From JARBUG01 sp035628915 (lineage in GTDB: Bacteria > Bacillota > Sulfobacillia > Symbiobacteriales > Symbiobacteriaceae): a stretch of DNA of 56,260 nucleotides. Numbering within the stretch: position 1 is the stretch's first letter; each line of letters begins with the position of its first letter. The stretch lies in the NCBI GenBank assembly GCA_035628915.1, contig DASPIW010000042.1:1-56260 (forward strand), written 5' to 3'. The position numbers and the translations under genes are program-made. The notes below the pieces were generated by a model that saw only the letters and a program-made list of their open reading frames with translations, made no database searches and was not told the origin of the DNA. This document shows positions 8,924 through 16,660 of this stretch, in pieces.

Positions 8924-9850
8924 TTAGCGGGTCATGGCCACAGCCACGGCGATGCGGGCGCCGACGCGGGCGTTGCTGCGAATCAAGGACAGATTGGCCG
9001 CCAGCGACCGCCCGCCGGTCACTTCTTTCATGCGGGCCAGCAGATACGGCGTTACATCCTTACCGCCGATCCCTTCGCAAACCATGTCGGCCAGGGCTGC
9101 CTGTATGTGCTGCTCGACTTCCGCTGCATCGAGCGCTTCTGCCTCAGGCACGGGGTTGACCACCAGCACGCAGCCCTTCAGGCCGGTGGCCCGGCGGGCC
9201 GATATGATGGCTGCGGCCTCGGCGGGCGTATCGACACGGGCATCCACGCCGTGGCCGGCGTCCCGGGTGTAAAAGCCGGGGAACCGATCGGTCCCGAATC
9301 CCAGCACCGTCACGCCCAGCGTCTCCAGCATCTCCAGGGTGGCCGGAATATCCAGCACCGACTTGGCGCCGGCGCAGACCACGGTGGTAGTACTGCGGCC
9401 CAGGACGGTCATATCGGCGGAGACGTCCCAGACTTGCGCGGGCGCCGCCGGGTTGCCCCGGTGCACCCCGCCGATGCCCCCCGTGACGAAGAGGCGAATG
9501 CCGGCCGCCTCGGCAATGGTCACGGTGGAAGCCACGGTGGTCGCTCCCAGACCCCGCCGGGCCAGCACTACCGGCAGATCCCGCAGCGAAGCCTTGACGA
9601 CCTGCTTCTCCGTGGCCAGGCGCTGCAGTTCGGCTTCGCTCAGCCCCACCTTGCACCGGCCGTCCATGATGGCGATAGTGGCGGGAACGGCGCCTTCCTC
9701 CCGGACGATCGCCTCCACATCGCGGGCCATGGCCAGATTCTCCGGGAACGGCATGCCGTGACTGATAATCGTCGATTCGAGTGCGACGACGGGCCTGCCT
9801 TCTTCCAGGGCTGTTTTCACTTCTGCGGAAACATCGAGCAGGTATTTCAA
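8924..9850 (-). CDS. psuG: Pseudouridine-5'-phosphate glycosidase
   Basis: Cleaves pseudouridine 5'-phosphate to uracil and ribose 5-phosphate. The 308-residue length and the signatures 'VVALESTIISHGMPFPENL', 'ATIAIMDGRCKVGL', 'TTVASTVTIAEAAGI' and 'FVTGGIGGVHRG' match the PsuG (IndA/YeiN) family. TTG at 9850 is favoured because GGAGG lies 8 bases upstream and the family N-terminus begins there; the frame extends to 10147 over aroB without homology. It sits 5 bases after aroB as the last gene of the shikimate operon. No pseudouridine kinase (PsuK) is visible nearby. The link between pseudouridine salvage and the shikimate pathway is unexplained. Confidence 0.92.
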   Translation of the reverse strand: MKYLLDVSAEVKTALEEGRPVVALESTIISHGMPFPENLAMARDVEAIVREEGAVPATIAIMDGRCKVGLSEAELQRLATEKQVVKASLRDLPVVLARRGLGATTVASTVTIAEAAGIRLFVTGGIGGVHRGNPAAPAQVWDVSADMTVLGRSTTTVVCAGAKSVLDIPATLEMLETLGVTVLGFGTDRFPGFYTRDAGHGVDARVDTPAEAAAIISARRATGLKGCVLVVNPVPEAEALDAAEVEQHIQAALADMVCEGIGGKDVTPYLLARMKEVTGGRSLAANLSLIRSNARVGARIAVAVAMTR

Positions 9851-9855
9851 GCGGA

Positions 9856-10950
9856 CTACCTCCAAAGGCTCTCCAGGGCTTGCGTAACGGCGTTTGAGGG
9901 AACCGCGTCGGAGACGGCGACTTCGCCGGCCCGCACGGGCAGCACCCAGTTGATGCGGCCGCTCTCTACCTTCTTGTCGCGCAGCATCAGCTGTTCGAGG
10001 GCAGCCAGGTTGACGTTCGCCGGCAGGCGGACCGGCAGGCCGAGCCGCTGCAGGAGCCGCTCGAGCCGGGTGGGCAGCGTCGGCTCCTTGAGCATGCCCA
10101 TCTGCCGGCTGATGTGCATGACGGCCACCATGCCGACGGCCACGCATTCGCCGTGCAGCCAGTTGCCCAGCCCCAGGGAGACTTCCATGGCGTGCCCGAC
10201 GGTATGCCCGAAATTCAGAATCTGTCTGAGGCCGGCCTCCCGCTCATCCTGGCCGACGACTTCCGCCTTGATGCGGCAGTTGTTCTCCACGACGGCGCCC
10301 ATAATGGCCGGGTCGACTTCCAGGATGTGCTCTGTCTCGCTCTCCAGGAACTTCAGGAATCCCGCATCCCGGATAATTGCATGTTTGACCACCTCGGCCA
10401 TGCCGGCAGCCAGTTCCCGCCGGGGCAGGCTGGTCAGGACGTCAAGGTCGGCCACCACCAGCGAGGGCTGGTGGAAGGCGCCCACCAGGTTCTTGCCCTG
10501 GGGCAGGTCGACGCCGGTCTTGCCACCGATCGATGAGTCGACCTGCGCGAGCAGCGTGGTCGGCACTTGCACAAACGGAATGCCCCGCAGGAAAGTGGCG
10601 GCCACAAAGCCGGCCAGGTCGCCGACCACGCCGCCGCCCAGGGCGACGATCACGGAGTGGCGATCCAATTTGGCATTAATGCAGGCGGAGTACAGATTAT
10701 AGGCCTGGGCCAGGCTCTTGGAGGCCTCGCCGGCGGGCACCGTCGCCTTGATGGTCTGCAGGTCGGCCGCCTCCAGGGCGGCTTTGGCGGCAGCGCCAAA
10801 GCGGGACGATACATTCGTGTCGGTGATGATCAGGGTCCGGGTGACCCGGGGCACCGCCCGGCGCACCAACGTACCGAGGCGGCCAATCAGCCCCCGGTCG
10901 ATCAGGATATCATAGCTCCGTTCAGCGAGCTCGACCCTTACTTGTGGCAT
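9856..10950 (-). CDS. aroB: 3-dehydroquinate synthase
   Basis: Second step of the shikimate pathway, converting DAHP to 3-dehydroquinate with NAD and a divalent metal. 364 residues, a normal length. Seen are 'ALGGGVVGDLAGFVAATFLRGI' (NAD-binding glycine loop), 'QVPTTLLAQVDSSIGGKTGV', and the metal-site stretches 'ELAAGMAEVVKHAIIRD' and 'LNFGHTVGHAME'. It overlaps the end of aroK by 13 bases and is followed by psuG, so translation is coupled within the operon. Confidence 0.97.
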   Translation of the reverse strand: MPQVRVELAERSYDILIDRGLIGRLGTLVRRAVPRVTRTLIITDTNVSSRFGAAAKAALEAADLQTIKATVPAGEASKSLAQAYNLYSACINAKLDRHSVIVALGGGVVGDLAGFVAATFLRGIPFVQVPTTLLAQVDSSIGGKTGVDLPQGKNLVGAFHQPSLVVADLDVLTSLPRRELAAGMAEVVKHAIIRDAGFLKFLESETEHILEVDPAIMGAVVENNCRIKAEVVGQDEREAGLRQILNFGHTVGHAMEVSLGLGNWLHGECVAVGMVAVMHISRQMGMLKEPTLPTRLERLLQRLGLPVRLPANVNLAALEQLMLRDKKVESGRINWVLPVRAGEVAVSDAVPSNAVTQALESLWR

Positions 10951-11477
10951 GCCGCGTTATCCCCTTCATGGCTCAATAATAGTAGTTTGATCTCGTCCGC
11001 AATCGCTTCCGGCTCCCGCCCCGCGGCGCTGATACAATAATGCCCCGCCTGGGCGTAGGCCGGAGCACGCTCGTCCCGCAGGCGCCGCAGCGTGTCAAGC
11101 GGGTCGGGCCCGTTCAGCAGGGGCCGGGCAGCCGCGCCCTGGTGCATGGCCCGGCGGTACAGCTCCTCGGGTTCAGCGTCCAGCCAGAAGACCAGGGCGC
11201 CGCGCCGCAGCGCCTCCCGGCTGGTCGGGTTGAGCACCGCACCGCCGCCCGTGGCGATAATCCGGCCATCCTCAGCCACGGCCTCCAGTACTGCCTCCGC
11301 CTCCCGGCGGCGAAAACCCGCCTCGCCTTCCGCCGCGAAAATCTGCCGGATTAGCGCGCCGGCCTTCAGTTCGACGAGCGTGTCGGTATCGATGAAGGGG
11401 CGCAGCAAGGCGCCCGCCAGCAGTCTGCCCACGGTTGATTTGCCGGAGCCCATCATGCCGATAAGTACCGCGTTCAT
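10938..11477 (-). CDS. aroK: Shikimate kinase
   Basis: Phosphorylates shikimate at the 3-hydroxyl. 179 residues, P-loop 'GMMGSGKST' at residues 7-15, the substrate aspartate in 'FIDTD' near 30, an arginine in 'FRRREAEAV', the Walker-B-like 'GGGAVL' block and the LID arginine in 'AARPLL'. Its start overlaps the aroC stop in an ATGA arrangement, and its end overlaps aroB by 13 bases, as expected for a tightly coupled operon. Confidence 0.95.
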   Translation of the reverse strand: MNAVLIGMMGSGKSTVGRLLAGALLRPFIDTDTLVELKAGALIRQIFAAEGEAGFRRREAEAVLEAVAEDGRIIATGGGAVLNPTSREALRRGALVFWLDAEPEELYRRAMHQGAAARPLLNGPDPLDTLRRLRDERAPAYAQAGHYCISAAGREPEAIADEIKLLLLSHEGDNAACHK

Positions 11478-12655
11478 CGCCCGCTCACCTGCTTAGCATA
11501 TGCCGCATAGTTGCGCAACATCTCAGCGAGCGAGTCGCCGCCGAACTTTTCCACGACGAACCGGGCGATTTCGAATGCCGTCACGCACTCGGCGATCACA
11601 GCTGCCGCGGGAATGGCGCAGGCATCGGACCGTTCGATGTCGGCCTGGCCTTCAGCGTGCGTGTCGATCTCGACCGTGCGCAGGGGCTTATACAAGGTTG
11701 CGATGGGCTTGAAGGCGACCCGGACGGCCAGATCCATGCCGGTGGTCATGCCGCCTTCCAGGCCGCCCGCCCGGTTAGAGAGGCGGTAATAGCCCCGCTC
11801 GTGGCTCCAGCCGATTTCGTCGTGCACCTGCGAGCCGCGTAGCGTGGCGTTCTCGAACGCGGGGCCGAACTCGACGCCTTTGGCCGCCTGAATGCCCAGC
11901 AGGGCGGCGCCCAGTGCACCGTCCAGCTTGCGGTCCCAGTGCACGTGGCTGCCCAGCCCGGGCGGGAGGCCCGTAGCGACCACTTCAACCACGCCGCCCA
12001 GGGAATCGCCGTCGCGCCTGGCGGCGTCGATCGCCTCGATCATAGCCAGTGAGGCCGCAGTGTCGGCGCAGCGGACTTCGCTGGCCTCCGCCTTCTCCCG
12101 GACCTCGTCAGCCGTAAGCGGCACCGCCGGTGCCACGACGTTGCCGATAGAGAGCACGTGGCTCACCACCCGGATCCCTAAGGGCGCCAGCAGCTGCTTG
12201 GCCAGGGCGCCCGCCGCCACCCGCATGGTCGTCTCCCGGGCCGACGCCCGCTCCAGCACGTTGCGCAGGTCGGCGTGGCCGTACTTCAGGGCGCCGACCA
12301 GGTCGGCATGGCCCGGCCGGGGCCGGGTGCGGACTTTCTGGGGCGCCCGGACATCCGAATACTCGGCGACCGGCGTCGGCGACATCACTTCCGTCCAGTT
12401 GACCCAATCCCGGTTCTCCACCATCAGCGTCACCGGGCTCCCCAGGGTCACGCCGTGCCGCACGCCACTGAGAATCCGGGCCTGGTCCTTTTCGATCTTC
12501 ATCCGGCCGCCCCGGCCGTAGCCGGACTGCCGCCGGGCCAGATCAGCGTCAATGGCCGCCGGGTCGACTGCAACGCCCGCCGGCATCCCCTCCACTACCG
12601 TCACCAAAGCCGGACCGTGCGACTCCCCCGCCGTCAGGTATCGGAGCATACCCAT
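11474..12655 (-). CDS. aroC: Chorismate synthase
   Basis: Last step of the shikimate pathway, with reduced FMN. 393 residues. Signatures are 'TAGESHGPALVTVVEGMPAG' at residues 7-26, 'RRQSGYGRGGRMKIEKDQ' near 41-58, 'RPRPGHADLVGALKYGHADLRNVLERASARET' near 111-142 and 'RAGGLEGGMTTG' near 303. The ATG at 12655 follows the prepilin peptidase stop by 12 bases. The operon order is aroE, prepilin peptidase, aroC, aroK, aroB, psuG. Confidence 0.97.
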   Translation of the reverse strand: MGMLRYLTAGESHGPALVTVVEGMPAGVAVDPAAIDADLARRQSGYGRGGRMKIEKDQARILSGVRHGVTLGSPVTLMVENRDWVNWTEVMSPTPVAEYSDVRAPQKVRTRPRPGHADLVGALKYGHADLRNVLERASARETTMRVAAGALAKQLLAPLGIRVVSHVLSIGNVVAPAVPLTADEVREKAEASEVRCADTAASLAMIEAIDAARRDGDSLGGVVEVVATGLPPGLGSHVHWDRKLDGALGAALLGIQAAKGVEFGPAFENATLRGSQVHDEIGWSHERGYYRLSNRAGGLEGGMTTGMDLAVRVAFKPIATLYKPLRTVEIDTHAEGQADIERSDACAIPAAAVIAECVTAFEIARFVVEKFGGDSLAEMLRNYAAYAKQVSGR

Positions 12656-12667
12656 CCCCTGCTCTCT

Positions 12668-13309
12668 CTATAACGATGTCATGTACCAGTTCCAGATCGT
12701 TGGACCGTAGATCGCCGCGACAATGGCGCCCAGGGCGAGCCACGGCCCGAAAGGAATGTGACTCTTGCGCCCCACGATGCGCAGGGCCAGCAGCAGGCTA
12801 CTCACCAGGCCGCCGGCCAGGAAGGCGAACAGCAGCCCCATGGCCGACCAGCGCCCCAGAAAAAGACCGATCACCGCCGCCAGCTTGACGTCGCCCAGGC
12901 CCATGCCGCCGGGGGCGATCAGGGCGATCACCAGCAGGGCGGCGAAGGCGCCGGCAGCGCCGCCCACCCCCTCAAGCCAGCCCTTCTCAGGATACGGCAG
13001 GAGCGCTAGCATGATCAGCCCCGCCACCAGGCCGGCCAGCACCATCTCGTTCGGAATGATGCGGTCGTGCAGGTCGATCAGCGAGACCGTGGTCAGGACG
13101 GAGATGAAGACGAACTGCTGCCAGAAGTAGGCGCCGAATGGATGCGCCGCCGCTAGAAGGGCGCATACTGCGCCGTTGACCCCTGCCAGCAAATAGGGTT
13201 CCCAGGGGCGCAGCGGCCGTTCCTCCAGCCAACGCGGGGCCAGCCGGCCACCGCCGTAGCCCAGGGCGCCGCCGAGCAGCGCCGCCACCGCAACCTGCCA
13301 GATGATCAT
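12668..13309 (-). CDS. Prepilin peptidase, A24 family, short form
   Basis: A membrane aspartyl protease that removes the leader of type IV pilin-like proteins. 213 residues with about six to seven hydrophobic segments. The catalytic aspartates are visible: the first in 'VSLIDLHDRIIPNEM' and the second in the GxGD motif 'GMGLGDVKL'. The N-terminal cysteine-containing N-methyltransferase domain of full-size PilD is absent, so it may cleave but not methylate. The ATG at 13309 overlaps the aroE stop as ATGA. No pilin gene lies in the window, so its substrates must be encoded elsewhere. Confidence 0.9.
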   Translation of the reverse strand: MIIWQVAVAALLGGALGYGGGRLAPRWLEERPLRPWEPYLLAGVNGAVCALLAAAHPFGAYFWQQFVFISVLTTVSLIDLHDRIIPNEMVLAGLVAGLIMLALLPYPEKGWLEGVGGAAGAFAALLVIALIAPGGMGLGDVKLAAVIGLFLGRWSAMGLLFAFLAGGLVSSLLLALRIVGRKSHIPFGPWLALGAIVAAIYGPTIWNWYMTSL

Positions 13310-14190
13310 GACTCGCCCTCCAGGGCCGCCCGGGCGGCGCCGGCCATGACCGGGACGGGTCCGCGCCGGCCAAACCAGTATTCCCAGGCGCACGCGCCCT
13401 GGTGAATCAGCATGCCGAGCCCGCCCACGGTACGCAGGCCGCGGAGCCGCGCTTCTTTGAGCAGCCGCGTCTCCGCAGGCGTGTAGACGGTGTCGTACAC
13501 GACCGCCTTCTGCGGCAGCAGGTTGATGTCGCTGACGGGCGTGCCGCCCACGTTGTCGCCTTTCATGCCCAGGGAGGTGCAGTTGACCACCAGCCCGGCG
13601 TCAATCAGGGCCGCCCGCTCCTCAGGCGAGCGGGCTTCCACCGCACTGATGGGCACTTCCGGCACCAGCGCCTGAATTTCGCCGGCCAGGGCTTCGGCCC
13701 GGGTCGCCGTCCGGTTGCTGATGATCACCCGGGCCACCCGCGAGAGGCCCAGGTGCAGGGCGATGGCACGTGCGGCGCCGCCAGCGCCAAGCACGACGAC
13801 CTGAAGCCCGGGCAGTTTCACGCCGGCTTCCTCCAGGCTGCAGAGGAAGCCCCATCCGTCCGTATTGTACCCCACCAGCTTCCCGCCCCGGTTAACGATG
13901 GTGTTGACGGCCCCGGCCTGCCGCGCCGTGGGCGCCACCTCGTCCAGCAGGGGTATGACCGCTTCCTTGTGTGGAATCGTCACGTTCATGCCGAGGATGC
14001 CGAGGGCGCGCATCCCTGCCACCGCCGGCTGCAGCATGTCAGGTGCGACTGCGTAGGCGGCGTAGTGGCAGTTCATGCGCTGGTGGGCGAACGCGGCGTT
14101 ATGCATCGCCGGCGACAGCGAGTGGCCCACGGGATACCCGATAAGGCCAAACTGCCGTGCCTGGCCGCCCAGCGGTCCATTCGTGGTCAT
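13306..14190 (-). CDS. aroE: Shikimate 5-dehydrogenase
   Basis: Reduces 3-dehydroshikimate to shikimate with NADPH. 294 residues. The shikimate-binding 'GYPVGHSLSPAMHNAAF' lies near the N-terminus, the catalytic lysine in 'VTIPHKEAVIPLLDE', the cofactor glycine loop in 'VVLGAGGAARAIALHL' and the NADP phosphate clamp in 'SNRTATRAEALA'. I took the ATG at 14190 (GGAGGG 9 bases upstream) rather than the TTG at 14223. It is the first gene of the operon, with a consensus-like promoter about 60 bases upstream. Confidence 0.95.
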   Translation of the reverse strand: MTTNGPLGGQARQFGLIGYPVGHSLSPAMHNAAFAHQRMNCHYAAYAVAPDMLQPAVAGMRALGILGMNVTIPHKEAVIPLLDEVAPTARQAGAVNTIVNRGGKLVGYNTDGWGFLCSLEEAGVKLPGLQVVVLGAGGAARAIALHLGLSRVARVIISNRTATRAEALAGEIQALVPEVPISAVEARSPEERAALIDAGLVVNCTSLGMKGDNVGGTPVSDINLLPQKAVVYDTVYTPAETRLLKEARLRGLRTVGGLGMLIHQGACAWEYWFGRRGPVPVMAGAARAALEGES

Positions 14191-14247
14191 AGGCCCAGAC
14201 CCTCCCGTCCATATAGGCAGCAATTGAGCTTTAAGTGTTCGCCCTTC

Positions 14248-14276
14248 TACCTACGTAATTCCTGCCTTATTGTCAA
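14248..14276 (-). promoter_or_regulatory. Strong promoter of the aro operon
   Basis: On the minus strand a perfect TTGACA (14276-14271) and TAGGTA (14253-14248) are 17 bases apart, 58 bases upstream of the aroE start. Confidence 0.75.
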
Positions 14277-14292
14277 GGGGCAGGTAGAATGG

Positions 14293-14317
14293 AAAAAACC
14301 CGGCTGCTTTCGCCGGG
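14293..14317 (-). terminator. Terminator of the response-regulator gene
   Basis: A 6-bp GC stem (14299-14304 with 14312-14317) and 7-base loop followed by six U on the minus strand, 23 bases past the regulator stop and just upstream of the aro promoter. Confidence 0.75.
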
Positions 14318-14339
14318 ATTTGAAGGCAGGGGACATGAT

Positions 14340-14714
14340 TCAATCATGCTGTACCATCATGCAAGCCGCCTCGACCGCTTCCGTAAGGGATTCAACGTGG
14401 AACGGCTTACGGAGGCACCGGGCGACGCCCTCGGGCAGGTCGCCCGGCATAGTGCCTTCCCAACTGCTGCAGAGGATGACGGGCACCCCAATGCCGCGCC
14501 CGCGCAGCTCCCGCACGACCTCCAGACCGTTCATGCCGGGCATGTCCACATCTAGAATAATCACGTCGGGCAGCAGGCGGCCAATGGAGGCCAGGGCTTC
14601 CAGGCCGTCGCCGGCCTCGCCCACGACCTGGTAGCGGCCGGGCGCCCCGTGCAGGCAGATCCGCATCACTTCCCGCACGGCGGGCATGTCATCGGCCAGG
14701 AAGAGTCGGATCAA
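14340..14714 (-). CDS. Single-domain (CheY-like) response regulator
   Basis: About 124 residues, only a receiver domain. The acidic pair is in 'LFLADDMPAVREV', the phosphorylated aspartate in 'VIILDVDMPGMNG', a serine at the switch position in 'ILCSSWEG' and the lysine in 'RCLRKPF'. There is no output domain, so it must work by protein contact or as a phosphorelay intermediate. TTG at 14714 is preferred because GGGAGGG lies 7 bases upstream and the receiver fold starts there; the frame extends to 14816. It lies between yqeG and the aro operon with its own terminator. The cognate kinase is unknown. Confidence 0.85.
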   Translation of the reverse strand: MIRLFLADDMPAVREVMRICLHGAPGRYQVVGEAGDGLEALASIGRLLPDVIILDVDMPGMNGLEVVRELRGRGIGVPVILCSSWEGTMPGDLPEGVARCLRKPFHVESLTEAVEAACMMVQHD

Positions 14715-14836
14715 GCTCGGTCCCTCCCCACGGAGTCGGCGGCGGACATATGCGATATGTCCGAATCTATCGTACCGCAACCCGCGCGGAGAACTTTGTC
14801 GAATTATGCTGCTCAACTATGAAGTTTCAATAAGCC

Positions 14837-15346
14837 TTACCCTCGGGTCAATAAACCTTTTCGATCGAGATACCGCAGGACACGCCGTTCGACTTTCCGA
14901 ACCATCTGCGTGAGGAAAAACTCACGCGGGTCAATGGGCACGACCAGCACCGTGTATGCCCCCGAGCGGTTCCCGCCCAGCACGTCGGTGAAAATCTGGT
15001 CGCCAATGACCACGGTCTGCCCGGGTTCGACTCCCAACCGGGCCATCGCCTCCCGGAACCCCTTGCGCCGGGGCTTGGACGCGCCGGAAACGAACGGTAT
15101 GCCCACCTTCGCGGCAAACTCGCTGACCCGCGGTCCGCTGTTATTGGAGACGATGCAGGCGGCGAAACCCATCTCCCCGACCCGCCCCAGCCATTGCATC
15201 AAACCGGGGGTCGGGTCCGGGTGGTTCCACCTGACCAGCGTATTGTCCAGGTCGAGCATGATCGCACGAAAACCGTTCCTCCGGAGCTTTTCCAGGTCGA
15301 TCTCAAAAATGGAGCGGTGGTATTCCGCCGGTCTGAGCAGGCTCAC
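14837..15346 (-). CDS. yqeG: YqeG family HAD-IIIA phosphatase
   Basis: About 169 residues of the HAD superfamily. The nucleophile motif is 'IMLDLDNTLVRW', motif II 'CIVSNNSG', the motif III lysine 'SGASKPRRKGF' and motif IV 'VVIGDQIFTDVLGG'. YqeG proteins are conserved in Firmicutes, often beside yqeH and aroE, and relatives dephosphorylate phosphatidylglycerophosphate. Here aroE is also close. Of two GTG codons I prefer the second (15346), since GGAGGT lies 9 bases before it but touches the first (15355). Bases 15347-15487 upstream hold no gene. Confidence 0.88.
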   Translation of the reverse strand: MSLLRPAEYHRSIFEIDLEKLRRNGFRAIMLDLDNTLVRWNHPDPTPGLMQWLGRVGEMGFAACIVSNNSGPRVSEFAAKVGIPFVSGASKPRRKGFREAMARLGVEPGQTVVIGDQIFTDVLGGNRSGAYTVLVVPIDPREFFLTQMVRKVERRVLRYLDRKGLLTRG

Positions 15347-15487
15347 AGGCGCCACACCTCCAGATAGGCTTTTATTTTACCATAGCTTGCCCCAACTCGC
15401 CACTGGACTGCAGCGTGACTGGTATAGTCCCTCGATGAACTTTTTTACTATGGCAGCATAATCCGCTTGTTCTATTTATTCGCAATC

Positions 15488-15522
15488 AAAAAGCCCCGTT
15501 TCCAGATGAGGAAACGGGGCTT
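15488..15522 (-). terminator. Strong terminator downstream of the sigK fragment
   Basis: A perfect 13-bp stem (15491-15503 with 15510-15522) and 6-base loop, followed on the minus strand by five U, G and AUU. It would end any transcript coming through the sigK fragment and the 400-base structured stretch below it. Confidence 0.8.
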
Positions 15523-15920
15523 CATGGTTTGCGAGGTTATCGGCTTACGGGTTTTGCCCACCAGAGCAAATATCCTTTTGTGTGAAGGATACCCGGGACG
15601 CCCCGGCAAACTAGCTCTGATCCAATAACCCCGCCCGGAACAGAACGCCCGGGCGCTGTCACCCTGGATCCATGGGTCCATCACGATCCTGCGGATCGGA
15701 GCGACGATGGTCCTCAGCATGCGGGTCCTGGTCACCCAAACGAACGATCCTTCGATCCTTTCGGCCTAATACCATTCGACTGGGTGACTGGCCCTTGACG
15801 TTCCTTCCGCCTTTACTGTAACGCAAGTCAGACAAAGATACACGTCCCTAAAGGGCCTATCCGTTTATAGACCAATGGGTCACTCCTTGAAGCCCTTTGG
15901 GTCCACCCCGAACGAGGGCC
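15523..15920 (-). other. 400-base stretch without a gene, many inverted repeats
   Basis: I see no convincing coding sequence: the 87-residue frame at 15472-15735 runs through the terminator and resembles nothing. Several self-complementary segments occur on the minus strand. An 8-bp stem GTCACCCA/TGGGTGAC is formed by 15780-15787 with 15731-15738. A nested stem around CGATCC-GCA-GGATCG lies near 15685-15710, and a GATCC-rich block follows. It may be a structured RNA or an untranslated 3' tail of the sigK transcript. No known RNA family was recognised. Confidence 0.35.
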
Positions 15921-16280
15921 CTACCCGGAAGCCCCTTCCTCGAACAGCTCCCGGCAGAGCTTGAGGACGGCTTTCTTTTCGATCCGGCTGACGTAGCTGC
16001 GCGAGATGCCCAGCATGCGGGCGATCTCCCGCTGGGTCTTGCGGGGTCCGCCGGAGATGCCGTACCGCAGTTCCAGCACCTGGCGCTCCTTGCCTCCCAG
16101 TTTCTTGAGCTTCTCGCGCAGCTTGCCTTCGTCCAACCGCTTTTCGACCAGCTCCGGCACCACATCCGGATCACTGCCTAACACGTCTATGAGCGTAATT
16201 TCATTACCCTCACGATCAACCCCGATGGGGTCGTAGAGCGAGACCTCCCCCCGCACCCGTTTGAGGCTGCGCAGGTGCAT
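15921..16280 (-). CDS. sigK: C-terminal half of a split sigma-K (SpoIIIC-type)
   Basis: 119 residues covering sigma regions 3-4 of the mother-cell sporulation factor sigma-K. 'MHLRSLKRVRGEVSLYDPIG' at the start, then 'GNEITLIDVLG' and the region 4 helix-turn-helix 'TQREIARMLGISRSYVSRIE' near residues 79-98, match sigma-K much better than sigma-E. Regions 1-2 (core and -10 binding) are absent. Four upstream in-frame codons still read '(A)EIL', the end of the sigma signature ENEIL-MHLR. Then homology stops, with an in-frame stop 63 bases upstream (the ptsH stop). No ribosome binding site precedes the ATG. This is the arrangement of spoIIIC in B. subtilis before the skin element is excised. The N-terminal half is not in the window. 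Alternatives: a dead fragment, or a relic of an ancient rearrangement. Confidence 0.88.
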   Translation of the reverse strand: MHLRSLKRVRGEVSLYDPIGVDREGNEITLIDVLGSDPDVVPELVEKRLDEGKLREKLKKLGGKERQVLELRYGISGGPRKTQREIARMLGISRSYVSRIEKKAVLKLCRELFEEGASG

Positions 16281-16295
16281 CAGGATTTCAGCGTG
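16276..16295 (-). other. Candidate recombination junction in sigK
   Basis: Homology to sigma-K ends here within the codons for the ENEIL motif, where skin-type elements interrupt sigK in B. subtilis. The partner site is not in the window, so the exact crossover bases cannot be set. Confidence 0.4.
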
Positions 16296-16343
16296 GCGGT
16301 CAGCTCCTATGCGGCAGATGCTGCCAAGTGGCTTTGGCGGCGA

Positions 16344-16610
16344 TCACTCGCCGAACCCGCCCGCCACCAGTTCGCCCAACGCTTCCACGGCCGCCGCTTC
16401 CTCCGGGCCGTCGGCCCTGATGGTCAAGCTGTCGCCCTGATGGGCGCCCAATGTTAAGATGCCCAGTAGTGACTTGCAGTCAACTTCGCGACCCGCCTTT
16501 ACAACCTTAACGACCGTGCCCTGGAAGCGGCCGGCCGTCTGTACGAACACCGCTGCCGGACGGGCATGCAGACCAGCGGGGTTGACCAGCTGCACCACCC
16601 TCTCGACCAT
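16344..16610 (-). CDS. ptsH: HPr-family phosphocarrier protein
   Basis: 88 residues, the standard HPr length when started at the ATG 16610 (AGGAGGGGG 8 bases upstream). The phospho-histidine is in 'NPAGLHARPAAVF' near residue 15, and the regulatory serine region is 'CKSLLGILTLGAHQGD' near 46. It passes phosphate from Enzyme I to Enzyme IIA. It is the last gene of the PTS operon, 50 bases after the SIS gene, so it may be a dedicated HPr for this system rather than the general one. If HPr kinase exists, the serine allows catabolite control. Confidence 0.93.
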   Translation of the reverse strand: MVERVVQLVNPAGLHARPAAVFVQTAGRFQGTVVKVVKAGREVDCKSLLGILTLGAHQGDSLTIRADGPEEAAAVEALGELVAGGFGE

Positions 16611-16660
16611 ATGCAACGCCCCCTCCTGCCGCACCACAGGACCGTGCGGCGGCCATTCGC

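Noticed and set aside
9851..10147. Longer N-terminus of psuG
   Set aside because: The extra residues lie over aroB and carry no family homology; TTG 9850 with GGAGG fits better.
8762..10702. 646-residue open frame on the plus strand
   Set aside because: It is a GC-rich shadow of psuG and aroB, which are clearly coding on the minus strand.
15010..15035. tRNA-like T-arm sequence (GGTTCGACTCC)
   Set aside because: It lies inside the yqeG coding frame and no acceptor or anticodon arms fit around it.
15472..15735. 87-residue open frame on the minus strand
   Set aside because: It runs through a strong terminator, has no ribosome site and resembles no protein.
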